DNA of 64,000 bases from Polyangium sp. y55x31 (lineage in GTDB: Bacteria; Myxococcota_A; Polyangia; Polyangiales; Polyangiaceae): the NCBI RefSeq assembly GCF_029946505.1, contig NZ_JARZHG010000025.1, forward strand, positions 62,001 through 126,000, written 5' to 3'. Positions 52,802 to 62,853 of the stretch are shown in pieces; position 1 is the stretch's first letter, and each line of letters starts with the position of its first letter. The notes under the pieces were generated by a model. That model was not told the DNA's origin, made no database searches, and saw nothing but the letters and a program-made list of their open reading frames with translations. A program made the position numbers and the translations under genes.

Positions 52802-53914
52802 GTGGTGAAGACCGGTCCGCTGCGGGTACTCGTCGTCGACGACTCCGCGTACAACCGAAGGAACATCGCGGACATCCTCACCGGCAGCGACGAGGTCGAG
52901 GTCGTCGGCAAGGCGGGCGACGGCGAGGAGGCGCTGCGCCTCGCGTTGAGCCTCAAGCCTGACGTCATCACGCTCGACCTCGAAATGCCGCGGATGGATG
53001 GTTTCACCTTCCTCCGCATCCTGATGGTCCGGCAGCCGACGCCCGTGATCGTGGTGTCGAGCTACAGCCAGAAGGAGAACGTCTTCAAGGCCCTCGAGCT
53101 CGGCGCCGTCGACTTCGTCGCCAAGCCGACCCAGAAGCTCGCGCCCGACGCCTCTCTGCGCCGCGAGATCCTCCAGAAGGTCCTCCTCGTCCGCTACCTG
53201 CGCCCGCTCGGGGCCGTGAGCCAGCGCAACAGCGCGATCCCGCCGCTCCCGCGCTCCACGGCCACGCCGCCGGTCCTCTCCACGGCGACGCCCGAGCAGC
53301 CGAGCGCGCGCTCGGTCGCCAACATCGCGGCGCGCTTCATCGTCGGCATCGGCTCCTCGACGGGCGGCCCGACGGCGCTGCTCGAGATCCTGAGCCGCGT
53401 CCCCGAGAAGTTCCCCGGGGCGATCCTCATCGCGCAGCACATGCCGGAGAAGTTCACCCGCACCTTCGCCGAGCGCCTCGACCGAAAGAGCGCGATCCGC
53501 GTGTCCGAGGCCGTCGACGGCGACCTCGTCACGGCGCGCCGCGCCTTCATCTGCCCGGGCAAGATGTGCATGGAGGCGGTCGTCTCGCAGGGCCCGAGCG
53601 GCATGGGCTGGAACGAGATCCGCCTCCGCGTCGGCCCTCCATCACAACACGACCGCTACATCCCGAGCGCCGACCGCCTCCTGCGCAGCCTCGCGCCGGT
53701 CGGCTCGCGGGCCTACGGCGTCATCCTCACGGGCATGGGCGACGACGGCGTCGCCGGCGCCCGCGCGATCCGTGCCGGCGGCGGAACGATCATCGCCGAG
53801 AGCGAGGAGACCGCGGTCGTCTACGGCATGCCGCGCGCCGCGGTGAAAGCCGGCGTCGTGAACGAGGTGATGGGGCTGCCGCAGATCGTGGACTGGGTGG
53901 CGCAGCTCTCCTGA
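52802..53914 (+). CDS. cheB: Chemoreceptor methylesterase/deamidase CheB
   Basis: A 370-residue two-domain protein. The receiver (about 7-125) has D59 as acceptor and K108 (AKPTQ). A Ser/Thr/Pro linker (about 140-172) leads to the esterase domain with the triad S186 (GSSTGG), H213 (AQHMPEKF) and D315 (GMGDDG). GTG 52802 follows a GAGG at about 7 bp; GTG 52805 is also possible. It is the last gene of the cluster; its stop meets that of the convergent Uma2 gene with no gap. Confidence 0.94.
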   Translation: MVKTGPLRVLVVDDSAYNRRNIADILTGSDEVEVVGKAGDGEEALRLALSLKPDVITLDLEMPRMDGFTFLRILMVRQPTPVIVVSSYSQKENVFKALELGAVDFVAKPTQKLAPDASLRREILQKVLLVRYLRPLGAVSQRNSAIPPLPRSTATPPVLSTATPEQPSARSVANIAARFIVGIGSSTGGPTALLEILSRVPEKFPGAILIAQHMPEKFTRTFAERLDRKSAIRVSEAVDGDLVTARRAFICPGKMCMEAVVSQGPSGMGWNEIRLRVGPPSQHDRYIPSADRLLRSLAPVGSRAYGVILTGMGDDGVAGARAIRAGGGTIIAESEETAVVYGMPRAAVKAGVVNEVMGLPQIVDWVAQLS

Positions 53915-54592
53915 TCAGGAACGCTGCGAGCGCGCCTTTTTGGCGCTCTTTTTGGCCGACGCCTTCCGCGGCGTTTTCGCGGGCTCTTCCGGGGGGGCCG
54001 GCGCTTCCTCTTCGACCTCTCCCCACAGCGCCGCGAGCTCCAGCTCGATCGCGTCGAAGGGCTCCGCGCGCACGACCGCGCTCCCGCCGTACACGCCGAG
54101 CAGCACCCAGCGGCCTCTCTCCAGCATGAACACTTCGAGCGTGCGCGCGATCGGATCCACGAGCCACGCGTATCGCACGCCGTGACGCGCGTAGGCCGGC
54201 ATCTTCTCCGCCCGATCGACCGTCACCGTGCTCGGGCTCAGGACCTCGCAGACCCAATCGGGCGCGAGCATGAAACGCGCGGTCCTCGGGAGTCGCGGCA
54301 AGCGCTCGATCCGCCAGCCGGCGATGTCAGGGACGAGGATGTCCTCCTCGCCTTCGGGACCGAGCAAGAGCTCTGGTTCGTCGAAGATCTGCCATCCGCC
54401 CGGACCACCGCGACCACGCTGGAAGGGGCCCATCAAGTCACCACCGAGCACGGAGGACGCGCGCGAGTGCTGCGGCGCAGGGCGCGGAAATGCGTACAGC
54501 GTGCCGTTGATGATCTCGCCGACCTTGTTGTTCGGAACGGCTTCGAGCTCAGCGAGCGTCGCGCGCTCCCGCTTCTCAGCGGCAAAACCCAT
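53915..54592 (-). CDS. Uma2-family putative PD-(D/E)XK nuclease
   Basis: A 225-residue protein of the Uma2 family, restriction-endonuclease-like. Diagnostic blocks: [31 protein letters not shown] with the acidic residue, then [10 protein letters not shown] and [18 protein letters not shown] carrying the Glu and Lys of the site. A Lys/Ala-rich C-terminal tail (about 195-225) looks like a nucleic-acid-binding extension. ATG 54592 is chosen because the upstream frame lacks family content. The biological target is unknown. Confidence 0.87.
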   Translation of the reverse strand: MGFAAEKRERATLAELEAVPNNKVGEIINGTLYAFPRPAPQHSRASSVLGGDLMGPFQRGRGGPGGWQIFDEPELLLGPEGEEDILVPDIAGWRIERLPRLPRTARFMLAPDWVCEVLSPSTVTVDRAEKMPAYARHGVRYAWLVDPIARTLEVFMLERGRWVLLGVYGGSAVVRAEPFDAIELELAALWGEVEEEAPAPPEEPAKTPRKASAKKSAKKARSQRS

Positions 54593-54690
54593 GATCGGGA
54601 GACTGCCCCTGGCGCGCATCCGAAGCAACCCCCCGCCCCCGCGCGAAAGTTGACCCCGCGTCCCCACCGTGAGACACCCGCCTTCGGGTC

Positions 54691-57042
54691 ATGCGCTTTC
54701 GAAAGGCCGCACGCGTGTTCGTCACGGCCGGCTGGCTCCTCGCCGGCGCGCTCGTTTCTCTGCCGGGCCTCGCCCAGCCCAAGCCCGCGCCTGCCGGCGT
54801 GAAGCCCGCGCCTTCGAAGCCCGCCGCCAAGCCCAAAACCCAGGCGCCTGCCAAGCCCACGCAGAAGCCCGCCGCCAAGAAGCCTGCCGGCAAAAAGCCC
54901 CTCGCGCGCAAGCCTGGTGAGCCCGGCGAGCCCGACGAGAGTGCCCGCCGCGCCATCGCGGGCTTGCCCCCGACCCAGCATCGCAGCGTCGACGAGTCTG
55001 CCGAGCTCCGCGCCCTCCGTGAGCTCGACCTCGCCCTCTTCTCCACGGCGCCGAATGCTGGCTCCCCTTGGCCCTCGGACGACCTGCCCACCCTCGATCG
55101 TGGCGGCCCCGTCCTCCTCGCCACCGGCGTTCCCCCTTCGGCACCGCTGCCGGCTCCGCTCCAGCCCCCGGCGCCGGCCGACCTCTCCTTCATCAAAAAG
55201 CTCGACCTCCCCGACATCCCCGTCCGCTGGGATGCGCGCGTCCTGCGTTACCTCGAGTTTTACAAGAACAACCCTCGGGGCCGCTCCATGGTCGCCTCGT
55301 GGGTCAAGAAGAGCGGCCGGTATGGGGCGGCCATTCGCCGCGTCCTTCGTGAGCAGGGTTTGCCCGAGGACGTCGTCTGGCTCGCCCTCGTCGAGAGCGG
55401 CTTCGATCCCACCATTCATTCGCCCGTCGGCGCCGCCGGCCTCTGGCAGTTCATGCCCGAGGGCGCCCGCATTTACGGCCTCACCGTCGACCGCTGGATC
55501 GACGAGCGCCTCGACCCCGAGCGCTCCACCCTCGCCGCCGCGCGTTACCTCTCCGACCTCCACCGCCGCTTCGGGAGCTGGGAGCTCGCGTTTGCCGCCT
55601 ACAACATGGGGTATGGCGGCCTCCTCGCCTCCATTCGCAAATACAACACCAATGATTTCTGGGAGCTCAGCCGCCTCGAAGCGGGCCTCCCGCTCGAAAC
55701 GGCGCTTTACGTCCCGAAGATCGTCTCCATGGCGATCGTCGCCAAGAATTGCGCCGTCTTCGGCTGCGACGGCATCGAGCTCGAGCCTGCGGTCACCTTC
55801 GACAAAGTCGCGGTCGGCCCCGGCGTCGCGCTCCGCACCGTCGCCACGGCGGCCGGCGTCGAGCTCGACGCCGTCGAGGCCCTCAATCCGCAGCTCCCCG
55901 TCGGCCGCACCCCGCCCCTCGGCCCCGACGCCAAAGAGGGCGCCTCGTTCGTCGTCCGCGTCCCGCCCGGCACTGGCGCCCGCGCCGCCAAGACCGTCGC
56001 CAAGCTCCTCGAACGCGAGGACAAACTCGAACGTCACCTCGTCCGCTGGGGCGAATCGATCGAGGACATCGCCGCCCTCCGCGGCACCACGAAGAGCAAC
56101 TTGCTCTCCTTGAATGGCCTCCGCTCCGGCGAGCAGGTCCGCCCCGGCACCGTCCTCCTCGTCCCCGAGGGCGGCCCCGACAAACCCACCGTCGCCAGCG
56201 TCTTCTCCGGCGCGCGCGGCGAAAAGCCCGTCATCGTCGTCCCTGCGGAGACCTTCACCTACCCCGATCGCCGCCGCATCTTTTATCGCGTCGTCGCCGG
56301 CGACACCGTCCGCGAGGTCGCCTCCGCGCTCTCCGTCTCCGCCGCCGAGCTCGCCCGCTGGAACACGGTCGACCCCTCGGCTGCCCTCCACGACGGAATG
56401 ACCTTGCAGGTCTTCGTCCCGCGCGAGCGCGCCCTCACGAATGCGCTCGTCCTCGAGGACGCCGAGGCCCGCGTCCTGCCCGTCGGCTCCACCGAGTTCT
56501 TCACCCATTTCGAGAACCTGAAGGGCCGCAAACGCATGGAGATCGCCGCCGCCGATGGCGACACCTGGCGCAGTTTGTCGAAGCGATACAATCTCAGCCT
56601 CGGCATGCTCGAACGCATCAACCACCGCTCGCGCACGAGCCCCCTCGCGCCGGGCGACAAGGTCGTCGTGTATGTCGCGCAGCCGGCCCCGCCCAAGGCC
56701 GCGCCGGCGCCTGCCAAGGAGACCCCGGACGACAAGGCCGAGGCCGTCGCCGTCGCGCGTCCCGTCGAGGACAAACCCGCGGAGGCCGACGACCCCGACG
56801 AGCCCAAGGCGGACGGCAAGCCCGCGGCCGATGAGGGGCCGACCAAGCCCGCGACGTTCCGCAACGAGACCCCGGCGGCCGAAAAGCCTGCGGCCAACAA
56901 GCCTGCGGCCACCAAGCCTGCATCCGACAAGCCGGCGGCCAACAAGCCTGCATCCGACAAGCCGGCGGCCAACAAGCCTGCGGCTGACAAGACCGTGACG
57001 CCCAAGGAGCCCCCTGCGGCGCTCCCCCCGCCTGCGCCCTGA
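54691..57042 (+). CDS. mltD: MltD-like membrane-bound lytic transglycosylase with LysM repeats
   Basis: A 783-residue exported wall hydrolase. Signal peptide about 1-29; a Pro/Lys/Ala linker follows (30-80). The transglycosylase domain (about 200-350) has catalytic E235 in [10 protein letters not shown] and AAGLWQFMP. Four regions resemble LysM peptidoglycan-binding modules (about 370-660: for example [20 protein letters not shown] and [17 protein letters not shown]). The C-terminus (about 670-783) is a Pro/Lys/Ala-rich tail with an exact 30-bp duplication (56914-56943 and 56944-56973). It should cleave glycan strands in the periplasm. Confidence 0.9.
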   Translation: MRFRKAARVFVTAGWLLAGALVSLPGLAQPKPAPAGVKPAPSKPAAKPKTQAPAKPTQKPAAKKPAGKKPLARKPGEPGEPDESARRAIAGLPPTQHRSVDESAELRALRELDLALFSTAPNAGSPWPSDDLPTLDRGGPVLLATGVPPSAPLPAPLQPPAPADLSFIKKLDLPDIPVRWDARVLRYLEFYKNNPRGRSMVASWVKKSGRYGAAIRRVLREQGLPEDVVWLALVESGFDPTIHSPVGAAGLWQFMPEGARIYGLTVDRWIDERLDPERSTLAAARYLSDLHRRFGSWELAFAAYNMGYGGLLASIRKYNTNDFWELSRLEAGLPLETALYVPKIVSMAIVAKNCAVFGCDGIELEPAVTFDKVAVGPGVALRTVATAAGVELDAVEALNPQLPVGRTPPLGPDAKEGASFVVRVPPGTGARAAKTVAKLLEREDKLERHLVRWGESIEDIAALRGTTKSNLLSLNGLRSGEQVRPGTVLLVPEGGPDKPTVASVFSGARGEKPVIVVPAETFTYPDRRRIFYRVVAGDTVREVASALSVSAAELARWNTVDPSAALHDGMTLQVFVPRERALTNALVLEDAEARVLPVGSTEFFTHFENLKGRKRMEIAAADGDTWRSLSKRYNLSLGMLERINHRSRTSPLAPGDKVVVYVAQPAPPKAAPAPAKETPDDKAEAVAVARPVEDKPAEADDPDEPKADGKPAADEGPTKPATFRNETPAAEKPAANKPAATKPASDKPAANKPASDKPAANKPAADKTVTPKEPPAALPPPAP

Positions 57043-57088
57043 TTTTCTCGTAGCCAGCCGCCGGCCTCGCGCGCCATGATGGGAGCCG

Positions 57089-58519
57089 ATGCGTAGCGCT
57101 CGCCCTCTGCTCCTTGCTTTGCTCCCGACCCTCGCCCTCGTCGGCTGCACGCCCGACGAGCAGGCGCAGACCACGCCCCCGCTCCCCGGCCCTGCGGAAT
57201 GGAACCGCGACGTCGTCCCGCCGAGCGACGACGAGGCCGCCACGAAGCGGACCTCGTGCGGATACACGGCGGGCATGCTCCCCGCGGAGACACAAGGGGC
57301 GTCGCGTCCTTACGGCGCCGAGATTCCCATCGACCACATCGTGGTCGTCATGATGGAGAATCGCTCGTTCGACCATTACTTCCAGAAGCTGCCCGAGTAC
57401 GGCCAGAACGACGTCGAGGTCGCCCCCGAGGGCTTCACGAACCTCGACCAGACCGGCACCGCCGTCGCTCCGTTCCGTGACAGCCAGTTCTGCTTCGTGG
57501 ACACGAACCACGAATGGACCGGCACGCACGAGCAGATCAACGGCGGCAAGATGGACGGGTTTTTCAAGACCAACGACGGCTGGCACGAGCTCCCGAGCCC
57601 CGGCGCCCCGGAGGAGATGCTGAGCGGCCGCCGCGGCCTCGGCTACTACACCCAGGACGATCTGCCGTTTTATTACTGGCTCGCGAACGAGTTCGCCATC
57701 GCGGACCACTACCATTCTTCCGTCCCCGGCCCCACGTGGCCGAATCGCATGTACCTCTACGCGGCGAGCTCCTTCGGCGCCGTCCACAACGAATTCGTCG
57801 CGCCGGACGAGACGATCTTCGATTATCTCGAAATGCGGCAGATCAACTGGCGCGTCTACGTCTCGACCACCCCCGGCGCTGCGATCTTCGTCGACAAGTA
57901 CCTCCAGTACAGCAAGGACGACCACGGGCATTTCGTCCCGATCGAGAGTTACTTCACCGACCTCGAGAATGGCGACTTGCCGCAGGTCGCCTTCGTCGAT
58001 CCGGGCATCGCGCGCGAGGGTTACGCCCAGAACGACGAGCATCCGCCCGCGATCGCCATGCTCGGCGAGCAATTCACCGCCAGCGTCATCGAGGCCCTCA
58101 CGAAGAGCTCGGCCTGGGACCGCTCCGCCCTCTTCCTCACGTACGACGAGCACGGCGGCCTCTACGACCACGTCGTGCCCCCGGCCGCTTGCCCGCCCGA
58201 CGACATCGCGCCCGCGCTGAAGGAAGGCGATACCGACGCGAAATTCGATCAGCTCGGCGTCCGGGTCCCGCTCCTCGTCGTCTCGCCCTACGCGAAGAAG
58301 CATTTCGTCGGTCACCGGACCTACGACCACACCTCGATCGTCCGGTTCATCGAGGCCCGCTTCCAGATGCCGGCGCTCACGAATCGGGATGCGAACGCCG
58401 AGGCGCCGTGGGAAATGTTCGACTTCGAAAACCCCCCGCATGCCGAGCCCCCGACGTTCGCGATGCCCACGGTCGACCAGGCCAAGATCGATGCCTGCAA
58501 GGCGCTCTACGAGCCCTGA
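57089..58519 (+). CDS. Phospholipase C/acid phosphatase-family lipoprotein
   Basis: A 476-residue exported hydrolase (signal with lipobox ALVGC, C20). The phosphoesterase family start [16 protein letters not shown] holds the metal and nucleophile region, followed by the bacterial PLC blocks [42 protein letters not shown] and [17 protein letters not shown]. This family includes non-haemolytic phospholipase C and acid phosphatases. Substrate probably phospholipid or phosphomonoester. The last 29 bp overlap the start of the MauG-like gene. Confidence 0.9.
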   Translation: MRSARPLLLALLPTLALVGCTPDEQAQTTPPLPGPAEWNRDVVPPSDDEAATKRTSCGYTAGMLPAETQGASRPYGAEIPIDHIVVVMMENRSFDHYFQKLPEYGQNDVEVAPEGFTNLDQTGTAVAPFRDSQFCFVDTNHEWTGTHEQINGGKMDGFFKTNDGWHELPSPGAPEEMLSGRRGLGYYTQDDLPFYYWLANEFAIADHYHSSVPGPTWPNRMYLYAASSFGAVHNEFVAPDETIFDYLEMRQINWRVYVSTTPGAAIFVDKYLQYSKDDHGHFVPIESYFTDLENGDLPQVAFVDPGIAREGYAQNDEHPPAIAMLGEQFTASVIEALTKSSAWDRSALFLTYDEHGGLYDHVVPPAACPPDDIAPALKEGDTDAKFDQLGVRVPLLVVSPYAKKHFVGHRTYDHTSIVRFIEARFQMPALTNRDANAEAPWEMFDFENPPHAEPPTFAMPTVDQAKIDACKALYEP

Positions 58520-60374
58520 ACGCCTCTCCGCGCTCGTCCTCGCGGCCCTCCTCCTCGCGGGCTGCCCGGACGAGCCGGAGGCCCCCGCCCCCGCCCCTGT
58601 GGACGCGAGCGCGCCCGAGGACGCGGGGGCCGTTCTCCCCGAACCTCCGATTTCCCCGCTCGCGCGTATCGTCGAAGGGCCTGCCCGCCGCGGCCTCGAC
58701 GCCCTCGAAGCACTCGTGGCCGCCATGCCCCAGGGCCGCGGCGACACCGATTCCCATTACCTCGACCTTCGCCGCGCCCTCGCCGCGGGCGCGCCGCTCT
58801 GGCGCAGGCCGGAGAGCCTCGGCGGCGAGGTCGTCTTCGGCCCTCCGCGCTCCATGGACGAAGGCGGCGGCGCGCTCCTCCGCCTCGACGCCGCCCTCGC
58901 CCGTGGGGACGCCGCGGCCGCGCGCGCCGAAATGCTCACCCTCGAACGCGCCTTGCGCCTCTTCGAGAGCGAAGCGCGCCGCATTCCGCCTGCGCCCGGC
59001 GCCGTCGCGCATGCCCTCTCGCTCGCCGCGTACGACCTCGGCGCCCTCGCGCTCGAATCGATGCAGGGCGTCCCCGAAGGCTCCGCCGCCGTCCTCGCCG
59101 ATCTCCGCGGCACCCTCGATTTCATCGAATCCGCGGCCGCGGCCCTCGCGACCCCCGCCGCCGCCCAAACCTCGGCCGCCCTCGAATCCGCCAAGGAAGC
59201 CGCCCGGCCCCTCCGCGCCCGCCTCGATGCCGCGAAAACCGCGGACGACCTGAACGACCGCGCGAGCTTCGTCCTCGCCACGGGCCGCCTCGGCGTCGCC
59301 CTCCGCCGCCTCGCCGCCGCCGCCGGCGCGACGGTCCGATTGCCTTATCGCGCCCGCTTCCCGATCGCGAAGACCGACGCCGACGAGCCCGTCTCCGCCC
59401 TCACCCTCCCCGCCCCGCGCAGCCGCCCGCGCAAAACGAGCGGCGACGAAGCCCCTTGGGCCGCGCTCGGCCGCAAGCTCTTCTTCGACAAACGTTTGTC
59501 CAAGAACAACGCTCGTTCCTGCGCCACCTGCCACGTCCCCGAAAAGGGTTTTGCGGACGGCCTCCCCCGCCCGCCCTCGCTCGATCCGGCCGTCACCCTG
59601 CGCCATACCCCGACCCTGCTCTACGCTCCGCTGCACGCCGCGCAGCTCTGGGACGGCCGCACGCTCACGCCCGAGCGCCAGGCCCTCGGCGTCATTCACG
59701 CGCGCGCCGAAATGGGCCTCGAACCGGGCGAGCTCGTCACTGCCATCGAATCCGCCGGAGACCTCCGCGCCCTCTTCCAGGCGCTCCCCACGCCGGGCGT
59801 GAATCCCGACAACGTCGGCCATGCCCTCGCCGCCTTCGAATCCGAGGCCTTCGTCCCCGGCGACGCCCCGATCGACGCGTTCGCCCGCGGCGACGAAACC
59901 GCGCTCTCGCCCCTCCATCGCCGCGGCCTCGACGTCTTCGCCGGCAAGGGCCGCTGCGCTCGTTGCCACATCCCGCCCTTCTTCGGCGGCTCCCGCCCGC
60001 TCGATTTCGCCGTCCCTGTCTTCGCCATCCTCGGCGTCCCCGACAAACCCGGCGGCACCACCCTCGATACCGATCGGGGCCGCGGCGCCGTCACCTCGCG
60101 CGCGGCCGACGAGGGCGCCATCAAAACCCCGACGACCCGCGACGTCGCGCGCACCGCGCCTTATTTCCACCACGGCGCTTTCCGCACGCTCGAAGAGGTC
60201 GTCGATTTCTACGACAAGGGCGGCGGCAAAGGCCTCGGCCTCCCCATCCCGAACCAGGACCCCGACGTGCGCCCGCTCGGTTTGTCCCTCGACGACAAAC
60301 GCGCCCTCCTCGTCTTCCTGCGCGAGGCGCTCCTCGACAAGACACCGCCCGAAAAGCTGGTTTCCACGCGCTGA
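58491..60374 (+). CDS. MauG-like dihaem peroxidase, lipoprotein with long N-terminal region
   Basis: A 627-residue exported haem protein. ATG 58491 gives a lipoprotein signal (lipobox LLAGC, C25), an acidic Pro/Ala linker and an Ala-rich helical domain (about 60-285) not part of the usual peroxidase. The peroxidase domain (about 310-627) has haem motifs CATCH (344-348) and CARCH (489-493), with AKGFADG-like and TPTTRDVARTAPYFHHGAF blocks. The gene starts inside the phospholipase gene, so the two are linked. Function may be peroxide reduction or protein/quinone modification, as in MauG. Confidence 0.85.
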   Translation: MPARRSTSPERLSALVLAALLLAGCPDEPEAPAPAPVDASAPEDAGAVLPEPPISPLARIVEGPARRGLDALEALVAAMPQGRGDTDSHYLDLRRALAAGAPLWRRPESLGGEVVFGPPRSMDEGGGALLRLDAALARGDAAAARAEMLTLERALRLFESEARRIPPAPGAVAHALSLAAYDLGALALESMQGVPEGSAAVLADLRGTLDFIESAAAALATPAAAQTSAALESAKEAARPLRARLDAAKTADDLNDRASFVLATGRLGVALRRLAAAAGATVRLPYRARFPIAKTDADEPVSALTLPAPRSRPRKTSGDEAPWAALGRKLFFDKRLSKNNARSCATCHVPEKGFADGLPRPPSLDPAVTLRHTPTLLYAPLHAAQLWDGRTLTPERQALGVIHARAEMGLEPGELVTAIESAGDLRALFQALPTPGVNPDNVGHALAAFESEAFVPGDAPIDAFARGDETALSPLHRRGLDVFAGKGRCARCHIPPFFGGSRPLDFAVPVFAILGVPDKPGGTTLDTDRGRGAVTSRAADEGAIKTPTTRDVARTAPYFHHGAFRTLEEVVDFYDKGGGKGLGLPIPNQDPDVRPLGLSLDDKRALLVFLREALLDKTPPEKLVSTR

Positions 60375-60713
60375 GCTCCGCCTGCATCGAGCTCACCGCC
60401 CCGGCCGAAGATGAGCTGCGGCGAAGCCCTGCGCCGTCCCTGACGGGATGACGAAGGGCCGCCCCGCGAGGCAATCCATTGTACCAGGGCGTGGTCACCA
60501 CGATGACCGGGGTTTCCTGAAAACATGAAAATTTGTGATTGCTGGCGACGAGCCCCATGGTACTCAATCGGGACTCCTTTCGACGTACGACCGCAGCGCG
60601 GCCCATCAGCCGCCGAGTCGCGTCATCGGTCGGGCTCGCGCCGTTCGTGGAGCGGAACGGCTGCGGTGCGTTGAATCGGTGGGTCGTGGTGGGGCATGGG
60701 GGGATCCATCCAT
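60375..60713 (+). other. 339-bp non-coding region between the MauG-like and HYR genes
   Basis: No ORF with protein-like content is seen. An AT-rich island at about 60520-60545 (tgaaaacatgaaaatttgtg) stands out from the GC-rich surroundings and may hold the promoter of the next gene. No tRNA or clear hairpin was found. Confidence 0.5.
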
Positions 60714-62819
60714 ATGACGACGCAATTCAATGATATCTCAGGATGGCGAAGACGCGGTCTTTGGTCATTTCAGGGCACGCTGCTTTCGTCCGCGCTGCTT
60801 GGCCTCCTCTCCGGTTGCCTCGCAGAATCGCCGCTGGAAGAGGACGAGCTCGGCGTGGCAGCGCAAAAGCTGAGCGTCGGCGGATTCGTCGTCGTCTCGG
60901 GGGACGACGCGGACGACGTCGGGCATTGCCAGGGCAAGGCGTGCGGGGGCATTTACGTCGCGTTTCTGAAGCAGGCCGTCGTGCAGTCGAAATCGGCCGG
61001 TACGGGCATCCTGGCCATCGGCGTGAACGGAAACTTCGCGCAGTCCGCTCTGAACAGCTGGAACAACCCGGGCTTCGGCGGACCGGGCGCCGTCATCACG
61101 ATCGTGAACGACCCGACGCAGATCAAGACGGTCGATTTTTCGAATTATGCCGCGCTCTACATCCCTTCCGCCTCCGTGAATACCAGCGGCGGTATCAACA
61201 ACCTCCAGATCGCCGCGCTCAACACGCGAAAGCCCGACATCGCGACCTTCGTGAACGCCAAGGGCGGGTCCCTCGTCGCCCTGACGCAGGCCGGCGCGCC
61301 TGGTGGCTGGGGCTTTTTGCCGATGCCGCTCACCACGGCGGATGTCTCGTTCACCTACGCGGCCCCCACGCCGGAGCTCGTCCTGCTCGCCCCGGGCGTC
61401 ACGAAAGCGAACCTCAGCCACTGCTGCTTTCACAACGTCTTCATCGGGCCGGAGGGGTACTCCGGCCTCGGCGTCCTCGCCACGCACGACAGTGGTGGCA
61501 TCCTCCAGGGCAAACCCGTCATCCTCGGCGGACCCGGCACGCTCCTGACCGCCGAGGTATGCAATGACGACGAGGATAACGACGGCGACGGGGACATCGA
61601 CGGCGCGGACCAGGACTGCTGGGTCTGCGGGGACGGCGACGTGGATCCCTTCGAGGCGTGCGACGACGGCAACAAGATCGACGGCGACGGCTGCAGCGCC
61701 GCGTGCGCTCGAGAGAACGCGCCGCCCCTCGCGGTCTGCGAAAACGTCACGGCCTGCAACGACGCAGGGCAATGCTCGGCTGAGGTCTCTGGCCTCGGCG
61801 CGAATTCATCCGATCCGGACGGCGATCCGCTCACCGCCACGCAATCCCCTGCCGGTCCTTATGCCGTGGGTACGACCAGCGTGCTCGTGGAAGTCTCCGA
61901 CGGCCAGGAAATCGATACCTGCCAGGCGACCGTGACCGTGAACGATTGCGAGCCTCCCAGCCTCTCCTGTCCGGCTTCCTTCGCTGTCGAGTGCACGGGC
62001 AACCAGCAGGCGCTCGTCTCACCGCCCGCCGCGATCGCTGCGGACAACTGCGGCGCCAGCGTAGCCGCGCCTGCGCCCGCGAGCTTACCGCTCGGCGTCC
62101 ATGCGCTCTCGTACACGGCGACCGATCTGGCAGGCAATACGACGACGTGTACCACGGCGGCGACGGTGGTCGACACGACGACGCCGATCCTCACGTGCCC
62201 CGACGCGCTCGTCACCGAATGCACGGGCAATGGCGCCGCCAACGTGGTCCCCGGGGCCGCACAAGCGAGCGATGTCTGCTCCGACATTACGATCAACGGT
62301 CCGTCTGCGGGCTCGTATCCGCTCGGCACGACCGTCGTCACCTACACGGCCACGGATACCTCGGGCAACGCCTCGAGCTGCACCTCGACGATCCAGGTGG
62401 TCGACAGCACGCCGCCGCTCGTCACCACGAGCGGGCTTTCGCTGTTCTTGCCGCTGAACCACAAGTTCACCACCGTGAACCTGAGCGATTGCGGAATCAC
62501 GGTGACCGACACGTGCGGAGGCGTGCTCGCCCCGTCCGCCGTATCGGCCACGATCACGTGTGTCACCTCGGACGAGGCTCCGAATGCGCCGGGGAACGGC
62601 AACACGATACCGGACATCGTCATCGTCGATGAAGACACCGTCTCCTTGCGCGTGGAGCGAAAGGGCCCGAGTGATGGTCGGGTGTACGAAATCCACTTCC
62701 AGGTGACCGATGCGTCGGGCAACGTCTCGTACGGCGTCTGCCCGGTCGGCATACCGCGCAGCATGGACGGGCAGCCCGCCGTGGACAGCGGCGACGCGTA
62801 CCAGGTCTGTCGCCCTTGA
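60714..62819 (+). CDS. HYR-domain lipoprotein with myxobacterial disulfide repeat
   Basis: A 701-residue surface lipoprotein (lipobox LLSGC, C35). The N-terminal domain (about 45-275) is of unknown type. A Cys-rich unit (about 305-331: [16 protein letters not shown], then DGDGCSAAC) matches the myxobacterial disulfide repeat. The C-terminal half contains at least two HYR/Ig-like domains (about 415-580: [36 protein letters not shown]). A Gly/Asp-rich [11 protein letters not shown] segment may bind calcium. ATG 60714 has a GGGGGG Shine-Dalgarno 10 bp upstream; ATG 60696 is an alternative. Function unknown; adhesion is plausible. Confidence 0.82.
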   Translation: MTTQFNDISGWRRRGLWSFQGTLLSSALLGLLSGCLAESPLEEDELGVAAQKLSVGGFVVVSGDDADDVGHCQGKACGGIYVAFLKQAVVQSKSAGTGILAIGVNGNFAQSALNSWNNPGFGGPGAVITIVNDPTQIKTVDFSNYAALYIPSASVNTSGGINNLQIAALNTRKPDIATFVNAKGGSLVALTQAGAPGGWGFLPMPLTTADVSFTYAAPTPELVLLAPGVTKANLSHCCFHNVFIGPEGYSGLGVLATHDSGGILQGKPVILGGPGTLLTAEVCNDDEDNDGDGDIDGADQDCWVCGDGDVDPFEACDDGNKIDGDGCSAACARENAPPLAVCENVTACNDAGQCSAEVSGLGANSSDPDGDPLTATQSPAGPYAVGTTSVLVEVSDGQEIDTCQATVTVNDCEPPSLSCPASFAVECTGNQQALVSPPAAIAADNCGASVAAPAPASLPLGVHALSYTATDLAGNTTTCTTAATVVDTTTPILTCPDALVTECTGNGAANVVPGAAQASDVCSDITINGPSAGSYPLGTTVVTYTATDTSGNASSCTSTIQVVDSTPPLVTTSGLSLFLPLNHKFTTVNLSDCGITVTDTCGGVLAPSAVSATITCVTSDEAPNAPGNGNTIPDIVIVDEDTVSLRVERKGPSDGRVYEIHFQVTDASGNVSYGVCPVGIPRSMDGQPAVDSGDAYQVCRP

Positions 62820-62853
62820 GGTCCGATCGCCCCATCCCAGCGCCGATCCGGGG

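Noticed and set aside
54433-57276. 947-codon minus-strand frame opposite the MltD-like gene
   Set aside because: Shadow frame; the plus strand encodes a complete transglycosylase with LysM modules.
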